Shown here piece after piece: positions 37,046 to 48,394 of a DNA stretch of 62,000 bases (its first letter is position 1; each line of letters starts with the position of its first letter). Made by a program: the position numbers and the translations under genes. Under the pieces are notes generated by a model. The model searched no databases and was not told the origin of the DNA. It saw nothing but the letters and a program-made list of their open reading frames with translations. This DNA comes from Gnetum montanum (Eukaryota > Streptophyta > Gnetopsida > Gnetales > Gnetaceae). The stretch lies in assembly GCA_015680685.1 (NCBI GenBank), contig MNCI01001065.1, positions 304,602 to 366,601 of the forward strand, in the 5' to 3' direction.

Positions 37046-37412
37046 GGAAGTTAGAAAAATTTTTCATTTTTAAATTTCATAAGGGAGTTGTTGCCAATTT
37101 TTCTTTGTAGCTAAGAGCTCTAAAACTCCATCTTCTAGCACCCATAACTTGCTCATTATTGCCTCAATTTACATGATTTTTGAATCTATGTGATCCTAAN
37201 CACTCATGTTAAAGCCAAAACAACTTTAAGAAGACTTGTAGTTAATTATACCACTCATTTAAAGTACTAATGAGGTTGTTATTGAAAAATTTTCTAACTC
37301 TACAATCATAAGGAACTAAGAACTTGATATAACTAAGGGTATGAGTAAGGTACCAAATTGTTGCTCATTTATGAGAATACTCTAGTAATTTCAAATCGTT
37401 AATTAATTGTAG

Positions 37413-38940
37413 ATGGCCCCAAAAAGAGGAGCACAAGGAGAACTTTCATGAATAGTAAGAAAAAGACTATGAGGCCATGGAAGAGGACAAGTGAGCAAGC
37501 AAAATTTGCAAGCAGAAGAAGGAGACCAAGAGACACAATCCTTCAGCATTCATCAATAAACTCTTGCCATAGAGCAATTTGCTCAAGTAGAAGCGGATGT
37601 TCTAGCAGTGCCCATCCAAGGACAAGAACTTACACTATCATCTAAATGTCTTCAGGCTATTCAGGAAAAATCCATCATGTCAATAGTCATTATGGAACTC
37701 AACTTTGGTCCATTTTTGGAATTTTCTTTAGAAGCTATTAAGGTCCAACTTCAATCATCTCCTTTGTGGCCTACTCGAACAAACAATGGAGAGTGGTATC
37801 TAGGAGAAACACTCTGGTTTTAGCAAAATCGAGAAGCTAATGCTATAGTCAAAATTGAAGGAATATCGATATCTTATTCAGTTAATGTAATCACAAAGGT
37901 ATTGAATGTACCTAATCAAGGAGCAAAGGTGGCACAAATATCAACTAGATCTAACACAGATGCCAAGAAGCTATGGTTACAATGAGCATATGACAAGGAA
38001 GATAAAGAATACAGTGAATTGACTGTAGAAGAAAAGATCTATTTTAGAATTGGCACTTATCACCTATTTCCTACTAAGAGATTGAATTGAATCTCTACAT
38101 ATGCGGCTAGAGGGAGTAAAATATTAATGGGAAATTTTAATGTAAACATTACTTACCTCTACTTCACAAAAATTGAAAAGTGGTTCAAGGAGAAGAAGGT
38201 AGGGAAGTTAACACTTCCATTCCATTGCCTTATCTGGAAGTTATTTAAATGAGATGGAATCCTAGGGTATACAAATGATGCATTGAGGAAGGCATAGAAT
38301 GCTTCCTATGCTGAATTGCTCAAGCCAATGCCTTCCAAAAGGGAGTAATTAGAAGACCAACTAGGCATTGAGAAGACTACCTAAATCATAGGCCAATAGT
38401 AGGAGCAACCACAAGTTCCACCACCATCACCACAAGATTATAGATCTTTAATGAGTCATCTGTAGCAAATTACAAAAACTATCAGTTGGAGAAGTAGGGA
38501 AGAGGCCAATGTAGCCAAAGTTATTAAGGATGTAGTTAGATTAGCCATTTCAACCAATTTTTCTAGTGGACAAATATCGTTGCAGTTAGGAGGAGATGTC
38601 CACTTGTCACAATAGATTTCTAGGAACACTGCATCATTCCAAGTGGTGCTTGAATTTGGAGAATGAGCCACAATTGTGGTCATGTAGCACCATGATGCAA
38701 TGGGAGCCATAGAAGTGTCATAGATCACATTAAAGAATCTTTCAATGTACTTTTTGTATGACCAATTGATATTTCTAGAATCAAAGATGCTCAAATGTTA
38801 GCTGGTACATCTATGACTCTTTTAGAACATGAAGATGTGTTAGATAGACTATTGCAGAAAAGACAGATTATGAAAAATCTCTTTGATATTCCTAGTGATG
38901 TCACTACAACACAGTCTAAATTAATTACCACCAAAGAAAA
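37413..38940 (+). pseudogene. Element 2 ORF3 (plant-transposon-protein type)
   Basis: The ATG at 37413 starts a basic N-terminus. The core MELNFGPFL (about 37692), NNGEWYLGET (37784-37813) and VKIEGISISYSVNVITKVLNVP (about 37850-37915) align with element 1 ORF3 at 17695-17910. YHLFPTKR and the helical tail follow. Stops at 37424, 37822 and others break it. The tail is cut by the element 3 LTR at 38947. Confidence 0.65.
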
Positions 38941-38946
38941 ATTAAT

Positions 38947-39046
38947 TGAAACACCCTAAATTTTCAAGGCATTCTTGCTTCACCAGGTCCTTGGAATTTA
39001 GGCAGTGTCATGGCAGTTTGGCAGAAAATGGATGCTCTGAGTTTAG
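38947..39046 (+). mobile_element. First 100 bp of the 5' LTR of element 3
   Basis: TGAAACACCCTAAATTTTCA and the following bases match 46589-46689 almost base for base. At 39046 the match stops abruptly and the antisense gene begins, so the rest of the LTR, the leader, gag and PR were deleted. Confidence 0.85.
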
Positions 39047-40632
39047 TAGCAAGTTGGACTTCTTCACCCCTATAGTAGGAAAAGCACCAATAGCAGAAAA
39101 AATAGAATAGCACTTGAACATGCAGTAACTTACTATTTAGCTTACTAGGCTTATACGGTGATGGGAATGGTGGAAGATTAGCCAAGACATCTTTAACGAC
39201 GATCGGTTTAAAGGGTGCCCATCCCCCATCAAACAAACTGGACTCCTTGCATTTGTTGTAGAGTCTGGGATACCGGGTTGGGTAGGTTTTATACTCACCC
39301 CTGCATTGGCCTATCACACCTGCACGTATGTTCTCAGCGGAAGAAAACTCCCACAGTGCCATCTGTGCTAAGTTCAATGCATCCGTATCGTTGTGAAGCC
39401 CTTCCTTATTGATGAAAAACCTAGTAACAAAAACACACTGTTAACATTTGGCTAGCGTAGCAAACATTACATAGCATAGCAGAACATGGCTACAAAACTC
39501 ACCTGCTAGCACTGTAAATGGTTCTTGGTGGGTTTTGGAAGCACGTTCCCATATGACGTGCAATGAACAAAGTGTTGTAGAGGTGATAGCAATTATACTT
39601 GGGCATCTCCCAGATCTAAGCAAAATGCCTCAAATTTTTTGGGCACTAGCTGGACCCTTCTCCTTGCTTGCTGCTAATTGCCCCATCTAGAAAAAATCTC
39701 AAAATACCTCGGTTTGCCCTAGGCAATAGGGTTTCTGTTATGGTAGCCGCTACCTTGTCCGACAGGTGTGACCAAATGATCACACTAAAGTGTTGGAGGA
39801 GGAATTGCAAAAACTCCTATGCTCCCTCTCGGAACCAAATCGCCTCTTGCCCTACGCATGTATGGGGTGGAGGAGCATTGGCCACTGGTCCTCTCACACA
39901 ACACAAGACCCCTACAATTTCTAGGATAATCAAAATTGGCCTTAGCGCTACTCTACATAACACAATAGAAAATGTTAGCATCATGTCCGAGTGCAATACA
40001 CACATAGCGTAGCAAAACTAGCATTTTAGCAAATAGCGTAGCACCGATTCTCATTATGCACATAGCATAGCAAAAACATGAAGACAATAGCGTAGCAAAC
40101 TTAACTTAGCATAGCAACAAGGTGATTAGCCCTAACAAAGCGATTAGCCCAAAAAAGCGTTTGACATTACGCTGTGACAGAACACATGTTACACTGTCAC
40201 ATCACACATGGCCAAATCCTCCTGAGGGTCCTACGCCACGCTATTTGCATGTCAAGTGGCTCGAAATGGTTCAAGACTCTGCGGTAATGATAGTCATAGT
40301 GATGGTGGTCTAGGTGACCGTGCATGAAACCTTAACATAGCGTCTGTACATTTGCCACAGCCGAAATGATAACAACGACGGTGTAAGGGCCAAAACAATG
40401 ACAAAATGATGACAGAAAAACATAGATAGCTAAATAGAATCGCAGAAACAAAAATAAGAAAAATAAGAACAATAATAGAGGCATGAGAAAATAGAGGAAA
40501 CATAGTAGCCTACTGGGTCAACAGGGTCTTCTCTCGCACCGCAACGCGTGGCTGCATCATGCACCCTAGGTTTTCCTTCACTTCATCAACCTTGGCGAGT
40601 GCTGGGTGTTTGTGTTCTTTCCTAGGAGCCAT
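39047..40632 (-). pseudogene. Element 3 antisense gene: FCP1/NIF-like pseudophosphatase, truncated
   Basis: It runs opposite to pol. Predicted minus-strand exons: 40514-40632 (from ATG), 39503-39952 (450 nt), 39146-39420 (275 nt) and a stub of exon 4 ending at 39047. Exon 2 has LIILEIVGVL where FCP1/NIF phosphatases have a DxDxT-type loop, then WFREGA, a stop, EFLQFLL, IIWS, and YNTLFIARHMGTCFQNPP where the family has a DDSP loop. Exon 3 aligns with exon 3 of the element 4 gene. Intron 1 carries three exact TAGCGTAGC motifs. At least three nonsense codons lie in exon 2, and the exon 1 donor seems to have lost one base. The family assignment is by eye. Confidence 0.6.
40005..40115. repeat. TAGCGTAGC motif cluster in intron 1 of the element 3 antisense gene
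   Basis: Exact copies lie at 40005-40013, 40034-40042 and 40088-40096, with CATAGCATAGCA variants between. Another exact copy is in intron 2 (39453-39461). The same 9-mer is abundant in the element's 3' LTR (46884, 47328, 47441, 47508, 47552). Confidence 0.8.
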
Positions 40633-40959
40633 CTTCTTGCTTGCTAACTCTTTCCTCATTGCTATGCCGAAATCGCCTTGCTCTCTATCACCACAATTGC
40701 TCTGAGCTCCAAATGTGGGCTCTACGCTGTTACGGTGAAAATGATGAGTTTAACGGGGGTTAATCCCTATTTATAGCTGTAATGGTGAAAAGGAAACTTG
40801 TCATTCTCTCTCCTCGTTTAATGCAGGATATGCCATGCAGTGTAGCATGCCCACCACGACATGGTAGCACTGTTTGCATTAAAATAGGTGGGCCTAGGCG
40901 AGGAGGCTTGACACGCTTTAAACTAGTTGTTTGCCTTCACAAAAAATATCTCTCTAGGC

Positions 40960-41310
40960 GATCTGAAAAGACCTTAAACTAACAATCCTAACACATAGTT
41001 CCAATCTAGTTAGCGGTCCGCAAAGACCTTAAACTAGTAGTTTAGACCCTTATATGTGTTGGCAGTCCACAATGACATTAAACTAGCTATTTCACATTTT
41101 TACATCAGTAGTTTTACGTTTTTACAATAGCAGTTTTGTATTTTACTTCCAGGCGGTCCGTAACGACCTTAAACTAATACTCTAACCTGTTGGTAGTCCG
41201 CAAAGACGTTAAACTAGCATTTTTTGCATTTTTACATTAGCATTTTTACATTTTTACACTAGCAGTTTTGCTTTTCTACTTCCAGGCAGTCCGCCACGAT
41301 ATTAAATTGG
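40960..41310 (+). repeat. GTCCGCAAAGAC-TTAAACTAG spacer repeats, upstream of RT
   Basis: There are several imperfect copies of a unit of about 24 nt: (G)GTCCGYAAMGACSTTAAACTAG, separated by T-rich text such as TTTTTACATTAGCA. Examples are near 41018, 41064, 41155, 41195 and 41285. The same unit is found behind INT and in element 4. Confidence 0.75.
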
Positions 41311-41427
41311 CAAATCTTAAGCTTTTTGTCATACTTTGTCTCAATTGCTCACATTTCATTGCTACTTTGCAAATTTTCACTATGCATAGTTACTACGAAT
41401 AGGTAACCCTTAACTAAACTTTCATCT

Positions 41428-41440
41428 CATTTTGGCAGGT
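41428..41440 (+). promoter_or_regulatory. Candidate 3' splice site before element 3 RT
   Basis: TTTCATCTCATTTTGGCAG ends at 41438, followed by GTTGAGGGAG and RT-homologous text. A pyrimidine-rich tract with CAG|G is seen at the aligned position in element 4 (55366). Ogre elements are known to splice between PR and RT. Confidence 0.5.
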
Positions 41441-41449
41441 TGAGGGAGA

Positions 41450-43075
41450 ATGGAAATCCATCATGATCTCTCTTCACCTTTAGCTATAGCAGGTCCACAT
41501 GGCAAACTCATGAGACAACTGAACCCAGATCTAATAGACTAGGAATCATCTGCAGTTAGCACCATAGCATCCTTAGAAGCGTCCCCAGACTGGCCTAAGC
41601 ATCTGGTCCACGCCTTAGATTTAGAGGCTGAGGATGTAACTGAGGACCCTCTCATCGAAATGCTTATGACCACATCCAGGGGGGAGATAAAAACGTTGAA
41701 ACTTAGTTCCCTCCTAGATTCGCAGATGCATAAAGATGTAGCCAAAATTCTGCAAGAAAACATTGAAGTCTTTGCATGGTCATATAGTGACATGTCAGGT
41801 TTAGATCTAAGGTTGATATAGCACAACATCATCTTAGACTCGCGCATGAAAGCAGTTAAGCAGAAGGCTCGTAAGGTTAAACCAGAGATCACACTAGCCG
41901 TATGGGATGAAATCACCAAGTTATACCAGGCTGGTTTCATCTGGGCAGTTAATTACTCAGAATGGGTGTCTAACATTGTTGCAGTCTCTAAGAAAATGGG
42001 AGGAATACGAATCTGTCTAGACTTCTGGGATATGAACAAAGCAATGATCAAAGATGATTTTCCACTTCCGAGTATCTATTAACTCATTGACACTACGGCT
42101 AGTCATGCTCTATTATTCTTCATGGATGGTTTCTCTAGCTACAACCAAATTCACATTAACCTAGAACATTAGTTAATAACAACCTTCATGATCCCATGGA
42201 GTACCTTTTGTTACACTATGATGCCTTTTGGGCTCAAGAACGTCGGAGCAACCTACCAACGAGCCATGACTTACATCTTTAGTGACTACATCTTAGAAAT
42301 ACTGAATGACTACATGGATGACATACCGGTGAAATCTAAGGAAGTCGCTAATCATTCCAACGATCTAGGTGTAGTCCTCAAGTATTGCTAGATGCACGAT
42401 TTATGCCTCAATCCTAAAAGTGTGTCTTCGGGGTGAGAACCGGACACATGTTAGGGTTTGTAGTATCGGAGGCTAGAATATGAGTGGACCTTGACAAAGT
42501 CAAGGCCATCGTTAACCTGGCGCCACCTACAAATCTTAAGGAATTGTGAGGGTTACAAGGTAGTATACAATTCATCAGAAGGTTTATAGCAAAATTGACT
42601 GACAAGTTACACCCCATGCAACATCTACTGAAGAAAGAGGTTAACTTCGAATGGATATCACAATGCCAACAAGCCTTTGATGATCTGAAGAAAGACCTTT
42701 TGCACCTCCCAACTGTTTACCTACCACAGAGGGTTTCTTCATCTATCTTGCCACCTCAGACACGTCTATCGCAACATTGTTGTGTCAGAAACAAGATGAC
42801 GATTCTGAAATACCATTGTACTACCTAAGTTATGCATTAATAGCATATGAAGCGAAATACAACGAGGTAGAGAGAAACTGCCTTGCCTTGGTGTTTGCAT
42901 TGAAAAAGTGGAGACACTATCTATTTCGTAGTAGTATCAACATTATTTGCAAGAGCAACATACTCCGGGCTATAACAAACAATCTGTATGAAAGTAGTAG
43001 GATAGCCCGATGGAAAGCAATAACAACGGAATTCGAGTTGCACTATGTGAGTCAATTGTCAACGAAAGGTTAATC
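41450..43075 (+). pseudogene. Element 3 reverse transcriptase and first RNase H
   Basis: A leader region (41450-41840) precedes RT. It ends with FAWSYSDMSGLD, as in many Tat RTs. Then KARKVKPE, LYQAGFIWAV, FFMDGFSSYNQI and MMPFGLKN follow, with the catalytic YMDDIPVKSK (about 42311-42340) having both aspartates. Frame changes occur near 42420 and 42730. RNase H text (YYLSYALIAYEAKYNEVERNCLALVFALKKWRHYLF) runs 42815-42930 in another frame. Confidence 0.83.
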
Positions 43076-43184
43076 CATAGCAACGCAACTTACGACCTCA
43101 CCTGTCGACAACCAGGCGATCATAGACCCTGAATTCCTAGACGAGTATGTTAGCACTATCAACATCGTCCCATCGCATCTCAAA

Positions 43185-43560
43185 GCTACTTTGCATTTTG
43201 ACGACGCCTTGACTGTGCGAGGTGGTAGTGTAGCTGCTATCATTACATTCTCCTCTGGGGAAATGCATCCTTTTGATTATTGTTTTGTGTTCCCTTGTAC
43301 AAACAATGTGGCAGAGTACGAGGGGGTACTTAAGGGCCTATTAGCTACCCAAGCATTAAGCATACAACACCTGGCAATTCGCGGAGATTCACAACTAGTT
43401 GTGAATCAAAGCACCGAGGTCTACGCCTGCAAGGCTACACACCTACAACCCTACTGCGACCTAGCAAAAAATTTGCAACTACGGATGTGCAACATGTGCC
43501 ATGTAACGAAAACACTATAGCAGATGCCTTAGCCACCCTAGCGTTAAATATTCCATCACA
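43185..43560 (+). pseudogene. Element 3 second (archaeal-type) RNase H
   Basis: Blocks are LHFDDA (normally NFDGA), RGGSVAAIITFSSGE, NNVAEYEGVLKGL, IRGDSQLVVNQ and a broken NTIADALATLAL near 43510-43540. The acidic residues of the first three blocks are recognisable. In Tat/Ogre elements this extra domain follows the normal RNase H. Confidence 0.8.
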
Positions 43561-43639
43561 CTTGTTTGCAAGTTTGCCAACTTCGATTATTGAGTGTATG
43601 GAGCCTATCACTTAGGCGGGACACATAGCCTCTGTTAGC

Positions 43640-44890
43640 GTTGCGGATACCCAAGAGTGGTACTCCAACATTAAAGCCTACCTGCAACACAACGAGCCCC
43701 CAAGAAGATTGACATCTACCCAGAGAGATGCCATTCATAAGCGTGCTTGGCAATATGTGCTCATGGGAGATAACGCCCTGTGCAAACAATCCTATGACAG
43801 AATATTGTTAGCATGCGTAAATGAGGAGCAAGCGCAGAAGGTGATTAATGAAGTACACAAGGGACTATGTGGTGGACACATAACACCTAGGGCTATGGCC
43901 ACAAAAATCAGACGTCTAGGGTATTACTAGCCTCACATGGAACGTGATTGCCTCGCCAAAGTCAGGACGTGTGATACGTGCCAATGATACGTAAATCTCA
44001 TACACGTTTCACCCATAGAGGTGCACCCAACGCAGATCACGTGGCCTTTCCAACGATGTTGACTAGACCTCATAGGACCTATCACACCTAAGTTTTCCAT
44101 AGGGCATAGCTTCATCATCACCGCCACTGAGTATTTTACTAAGTGGGTGAAGGCTATTGCCCTAAGGAAGACTATGTCTCATCACTTCATCTTGGACAAC
44201 ATTGTGACAAGGTTTGGGCTTCCCATGACTATTGTGACCAACAACGGTCCATATTTTATTAGTGTGGAAACCTGAACCTTTTGCAGCAATCTTGGCATCA
44301 GATAATCGTTCTCCTCGCCATATTACCCATAGGCAAACGGATAAGAAGAAGCTACAAATAAGTCCATCATCAACTTGCTGAAAAAAATGCTTAACAACAG
44401 CAAGAGGCGATGGCATGAGTAAATCCTCTATGTGCTGTGGGCTTACAGGACAACATGCAGGACTACGACAGGTAAGACACCTTACAGTCTTGTTTATGGA
44501 TCTAAAGTGGTATTACCTCTTGAGTTGCAAGTACCATCGCTTCAGATGATCCTATCAAATGTCGTGAGCAGAGCCCAGAACAACAAGTCAAGGATCATAG
44601 GCCTTAACTCAATAGAGGAGGAGCGTGCACAAACACTGAGTCACATAGAGCATTACCAAAACAAGCAACAACAAAAACATCATGCAAATTTGCATCAACG
44701 ACCAATACAGAAGGGAGACCTAGTTCTCAAGGCTATCTGTGAGCATATGAGCAACTTCTCAACCAACTGGGAAGGTCCATATATGGTCATAAAAGCCTTT
44801 GGGAATGAGGCCTTCAAGCTGGCAGACATGGATGGCAATGAGTTTACAAATCTGGTAAATCACTCGTTCCTCAAGCTGTACTACATCTAA
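43640..44890 (+). pseudogene. Element 3 integrase
   Basis: The zinc region has VHKGLCGGHI (about 43853-43882) and a C-x2-C near 43970. The core has DLIGPI (first Asp), TNNGPYF (second Asp now Asn) and EEATNKS (glutamate kept). The C-terminal stretch 44432-44890 is open, with LWAYRTTCRT, TPYSLVYGSKVVLPLEL, a long helical part and NWEGPYMVI. It ends at 44888-44890. Confidence 0.83.
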
Positions 44891-44929
44891 TGCATGAAGT
44901 AGATAAGCAAACATCTGCTATGACGTAAA

Positions 44930-45200
44930 ATTGGTAAACAAACATCCACTATAATGTAAAATTGGCACATACAGTACACTATGACTATAAATTGGCACAG
45001 ACTATCTACCATGACGTAAAACTGGCAAAACACGATATGCTAGGACTTTAAACTAGCTCATCCATCATCCGCTACGACGATAAACTAGCACAACGGTCTG
45101 CTGAGACCTTAAACCAGTATACCAACCGTCCACTATGACGTTAAACTAGCAAATATGGTCTGCTGGGACCTTAAACTAGCACACCATGGTATACTAGAAC
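44930..45200 (+). repeat. Spacer repeats behind element 3 INT
   Basis: The same (G)GTCYGCTnnGACnTTAAACTAGC unit as at 40960-41310, here in about eight decayed copies, several reading CTATGACGTAAAATTGGCA. It lies between integrase and the 3' region. Confidence 0.7.
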
Positions 45201-46575
45201 CTCAAACTGGGTTTGTGGCACATCCCCAACATGCATCTACACTAGTACACAACAAGCGAGCGTGCACAGTGTCGACATGGGGTGGGACGTTGCAGTTCCA
45301 GAATGCAATTGATGATGCCAAGGGAATACCCTCTAGAACATATGCAACGCCACTACTCCTGGCATCTTGCTGATCCTCTGGAGATGTCGTATGACATCTT
45401 GCTGACCCTTCGGACCTACTGCCACCACGGCTCATCACCCTGGCAGTAGCTTCCCTGGTCAGCGCCTGTTGCTAGAGTTCCAGCAGTATTGTGGCCCAAC
45501 CACAATATTATTAACCTCCAGCCCCTGCCAGCATCCAAGCTCAAGAGATGTTTAGCTGTTGGGTAGCCAATCTCATGGTTGAACTGAGAATTCTTGCCTT
45601 GGGTAGGGATTATTGAGCATCTGCATTCACAGTAACTCCTAGCCTCCTCGGTGCCAGCTCCTCCACGCTGATGCTGCCAAGGCTGCTGCTGGCCTTCCTA
45701 GTTTGGACCTCGCATGTCTCAGCAACAACATCAGTTGCTCCAACAACGTTCACAGCAAGACCTTTGCCTTCGTTTTGCATCATCATTGTTTCTTCTAGTT
45801 TGTTCTCTGTTGTGTTTGCAGGGTGCGTACCAGAGGGGTGTCGGTCAGAGGTGTGTTTCGCCACAATAGCAAATGCTACAACGTTACAAGTGGTTGTCCT
45901 GATTAGCTTGGCTACTTTAGAGTGCACATCCTGTTCTCTCCTTTAAACCCCTTTACCTTACTCCTCGGACCCGCAATTCCACTCTCTCTCCTCTTTTACA
46001 AGCTTTTCCCAACACCTGTCAAGCCCTTCCATTTTCCCAATCGCAAAGTCCATGATGTGTGTAATGTGGCTCACCACATGGGAAGCATGTGTAGGTAGGT
46101 TAAGGCCCCATTTGGATGTAATAGAACTCATCTTGGGAAAGAAACACCTACCTTGCAATAAGGTTGTTTGCAAATGTAAATGACAAAATAGCAAAAGGTA
46201 AAAGCGTAAGAGAGCAAAAGCTCACGCGCAAAAAAAAAGTTCCTAAAACAAATGGCACACAAGCTGTTTCGCAATCACCATCTCTAAGAATTTCAATGAG
46301 AGGTCGAAGATCAGCAAAAGCAAAGATGACCACACAAACTACTCCCTCACAAGCACTCCGACGAGGGATTCTGCTAAGTTTCATCTTTACCATTTTCCTA
46401 AACGTCCTTCCTCCCTATTTAACCCTTCCCTTTCCCACGCATAACCAATGCAGCACTCTTAAGCATAGCTAAGTGACATCTTGGCGATCACCGAAGATTG
46501 ATGTTGGCATTTTATCTTTCATGGTGTTTCGTATTCTTTGTCAGTGTCTCTCGGGTCCATTCTCTAGACGTCGAC
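45201..46575. other. 3' region of element 3 with minus-strand coding-like text
   Basis: Minus-strand open frames follow one another at 46393-46148, 46194-45958, 45927-45610 and 45438-45202. I cannot assign them to a family. A frame on the plus strand at 45671-45946 overlaps them and looks fortuitous. The region may be a second antisense ORF or just 3' UTR. Confidence 0.3.
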
Positions 46576-46586
46576 AAAGAGGGGCC
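46576..46586 (+). promoter_or_regulatory. Polypurine tract of element 3
   Basis: AAAGAGGGGCC lies two bases before the LTR TG. The identical tract precedes the 3' LTR of element 4 on the other strand (50463-50473). Confidence 0.85.
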
Positions 46587-46588
46587 AA

Positions 46589-48362
46589 TGAAACACCCTA
46601 AATTTTCAAGGCATTCTTGCTTCACCAGGTCCTTGGAATTTAGGCAACATCATGGCAGTTTGGTAGAAAATGGATGCTCTAAGTTTAGACTGACCAATTC
46701 GGCAAATTTTCTACTTCAGTGTTGACAGGCCTAATGGACTCTTTAGCTTGCCCATCTGGGTAGTTCATCCAACTGATAGTCTACTCAGAAGCGATGCGTG
46801 GGTTTGTCGGTGATGCTCAGGCTACGCAAAACAATTCGACAAGTTTTCTAGTCAAGAAGTTTGCTATGCTACACTATGCTACGTAGCGTAGCATGCCTCA
46901 GAAGATAGTTGTAGGACAAAGTGCTATGCTATGCTACGCTACGCAGCATAGCACAACGTAGTAAAAGCAAGACAGAAAGACCTAGGTTACTTAGTGATTT
47001 CAATTACACTGAGCAAGCACTTCTGGCCTTCAAAACCAGTTTCTTTGCTTAACTTTAAGTCCTTTGGCAAAGCTCCTCTTACTAGAAAGCAGTAGATCAA
47101 GCAAAAAGTAGGCTATGTTGGTTGCTACGCTATGCTACGCTACGCAGCGTAGCATAGCATAGTAATGATGCAAGAACAACAAAAGGCATCTCAGAATGCA
47201 AGATCAACAAGTTCGCAAGCTTCACGTTGCAAAAAGCAAAGGTTGCAGATTGTCAGCATGATTTTCAAACAAACGCTCGCAAGACAAATCGCAGTTAAGG
47301 CCAGCTGCTACGCTATGATATGCTACGTAGCGTAGCATAGTGTAGCAAACATGCAGATGAGCCAATACACTTCAAAGGCTTTCAACAGTTGTAATTAGCT
47401 TCACAGCAGATTTCTTCCTCGAACTGGTGGCTACGCTACATAGCGTAGCAAGCATCTACACTACGCTCCATAATGTAACATAGCGTAGTAGGCAGTTGGG
47501 CATAGCATAGCGTAGCAAGCAGCTACGCTACGCTAAGATGGCTATGCACCATAGCGTAGCACAACGTAGTAGGTGGCTATGCTACATCGATGCGCTTCAC
47601 TCCTTGTCTGCATTCATGGCACACCTAATCCCAACATCTCCAGTTCTGATAGTGTAATTACAGCACAGCAGGCTCATCAATCAACTTTGCATGTCCATGC
47701 AGCATGGACACGTCAACACCTTGTGGGTCTAGGACTCGTGGCGTCCAAACTAGATTTCTTGAGTGCTCCTAATCCTATAAATACCCTGAGGAACAACACT
47801 CAAAGGGTCGGCAAATTTGTTGGCTGTTAACAATTGTTGGAAAATCAATTGAAAGATCAGTTAGCAAGTTGGAAATTCACAAAATATTTGCGAGTTGCAT
47901 TCTGTTAGCTCTTTTCCACTTCCTATGTAACATTTTGCATCGTTAGCCCTTGAATCTACGTTCAAGTGCACAATTAGCTTGCTTTGAATGTATTTGGTTA
48001 CTTTTGGGATATCTGTGCTTCCCGGCGTTGCGTAAACGATTGTATCCACCTTGAAAAAGTAAAGCTATAATCTTGAAGCGGTGCATTTCTTAACCCCAGT
48101 TTACTTCATTCTATTGCTTATCATCGCATTTTGCATCGTTTTTGTTTCCTCGCATATAATAATCATTATTTTACGTTATAAACATTGTTTTCAAATCACA
48201 TGTTTGCAAAAGGTTTAGTGACATCGATTAAGTCCCTATCTGATTGACTAGATCGTTCAAGGCACCCCGTTTCCATTTTATCCAGCACGATCCTCGCGCA
48301 GATTCGAGGTTAAGACTATCTAACCAACGACCTCTCGGTGTTTCCAGCTACCGACGTTTTCA
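46589..48362 (+). mobile_element. 3' LTR of element 3, also 5' LTR of a following body
   Basis: It starts TGAAACACCC and ends CCGACGTTTTCA (1774 bp). U3 has a palindromic array (46860-47600), the TATA box TATAAATA is at 47776-47783, and a long R-U5 follows. A PPT precedes it, and a PBS-like site plus gag-like ORF follow it, so the LTR is shared by two tandem bodies. Confidence 0.85.
46860..47600. repeat. Palindromic GCTACGCTA/TAGCGTAGC array in the element 3 LTR U3
   Basis: There are about ten clusters of GCTACGCTA or TAGCGTAGC. At 47133-47160 a perfect hairpin has 11-bp arms (TATGCTACGCT and its complement) around ACGC. The spacers between clusters are unrelated to each other. Confidence 0.85.
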
Positions 48363-48377
48363 ATCGCTATAGTTTTC

Positions 48378-48394
48378 TGGTGCTAGAAGGAGGG
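48378..48394 (+). promoter_or_regulatory. Primer-binding site candidate
   Basis: TGGTGCTAGAAGGAGGG begins 15 bases after the LTR end. A TGGCGCTAGAAGGAGGG-like site at this place is what I remember for Tat-type elements; I cannot name the tRNA with confidence. Confidence 0.5.

Larger units (their letters stand above)
27359..38946 (+). mobile_element. Element 2: Athila-like retrotransposon, 3' end lost to element 3
   Basis: The 5' LTR is 27359-28228, PBS at 28230, then gag (interrupted by a solo LTR), PR, RT-RH, INT, spacer and ORF3. The body is collinear with element 1. It stops at 38946, where Tat-like element 3 begins with TGAAACACC. No matching 3' LTR is in the window, so its own TSD cannot be checked. 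Confidence 0.85.
38947..48362 (+). mobile_element. Element 3: Tat/Ogre-like Ty3/gypsy retrotransposon, 5' deleted
   Basis: Order is LTR stub, antisense gene (minus strand), repeat spacer, RT-RH, archaeal-type RNase H, INT, repeat spacer, PPT (46576-46586), LTR 46589-48362. A second RNase H after the first is characteristic of the Tat/Ogre lineage. All coding parts have stops. Confidence 0.85.

Noticed and set aside
45671-45946. Plus-strand open frame with a hydrophobic start resembling a signal peptide
   Set aside because: The hydrophobicity comes from the complement of an E/A/T-rich minus frame; no homologous frame in element 4.
46860-47600. CRISPR-like regular repeats
   Set aside because: The palindromes are irregularly spaced and lie in the U3 of a plant LTR retrotransposon; there is no spacer regularity and the genome is eukaryotic.
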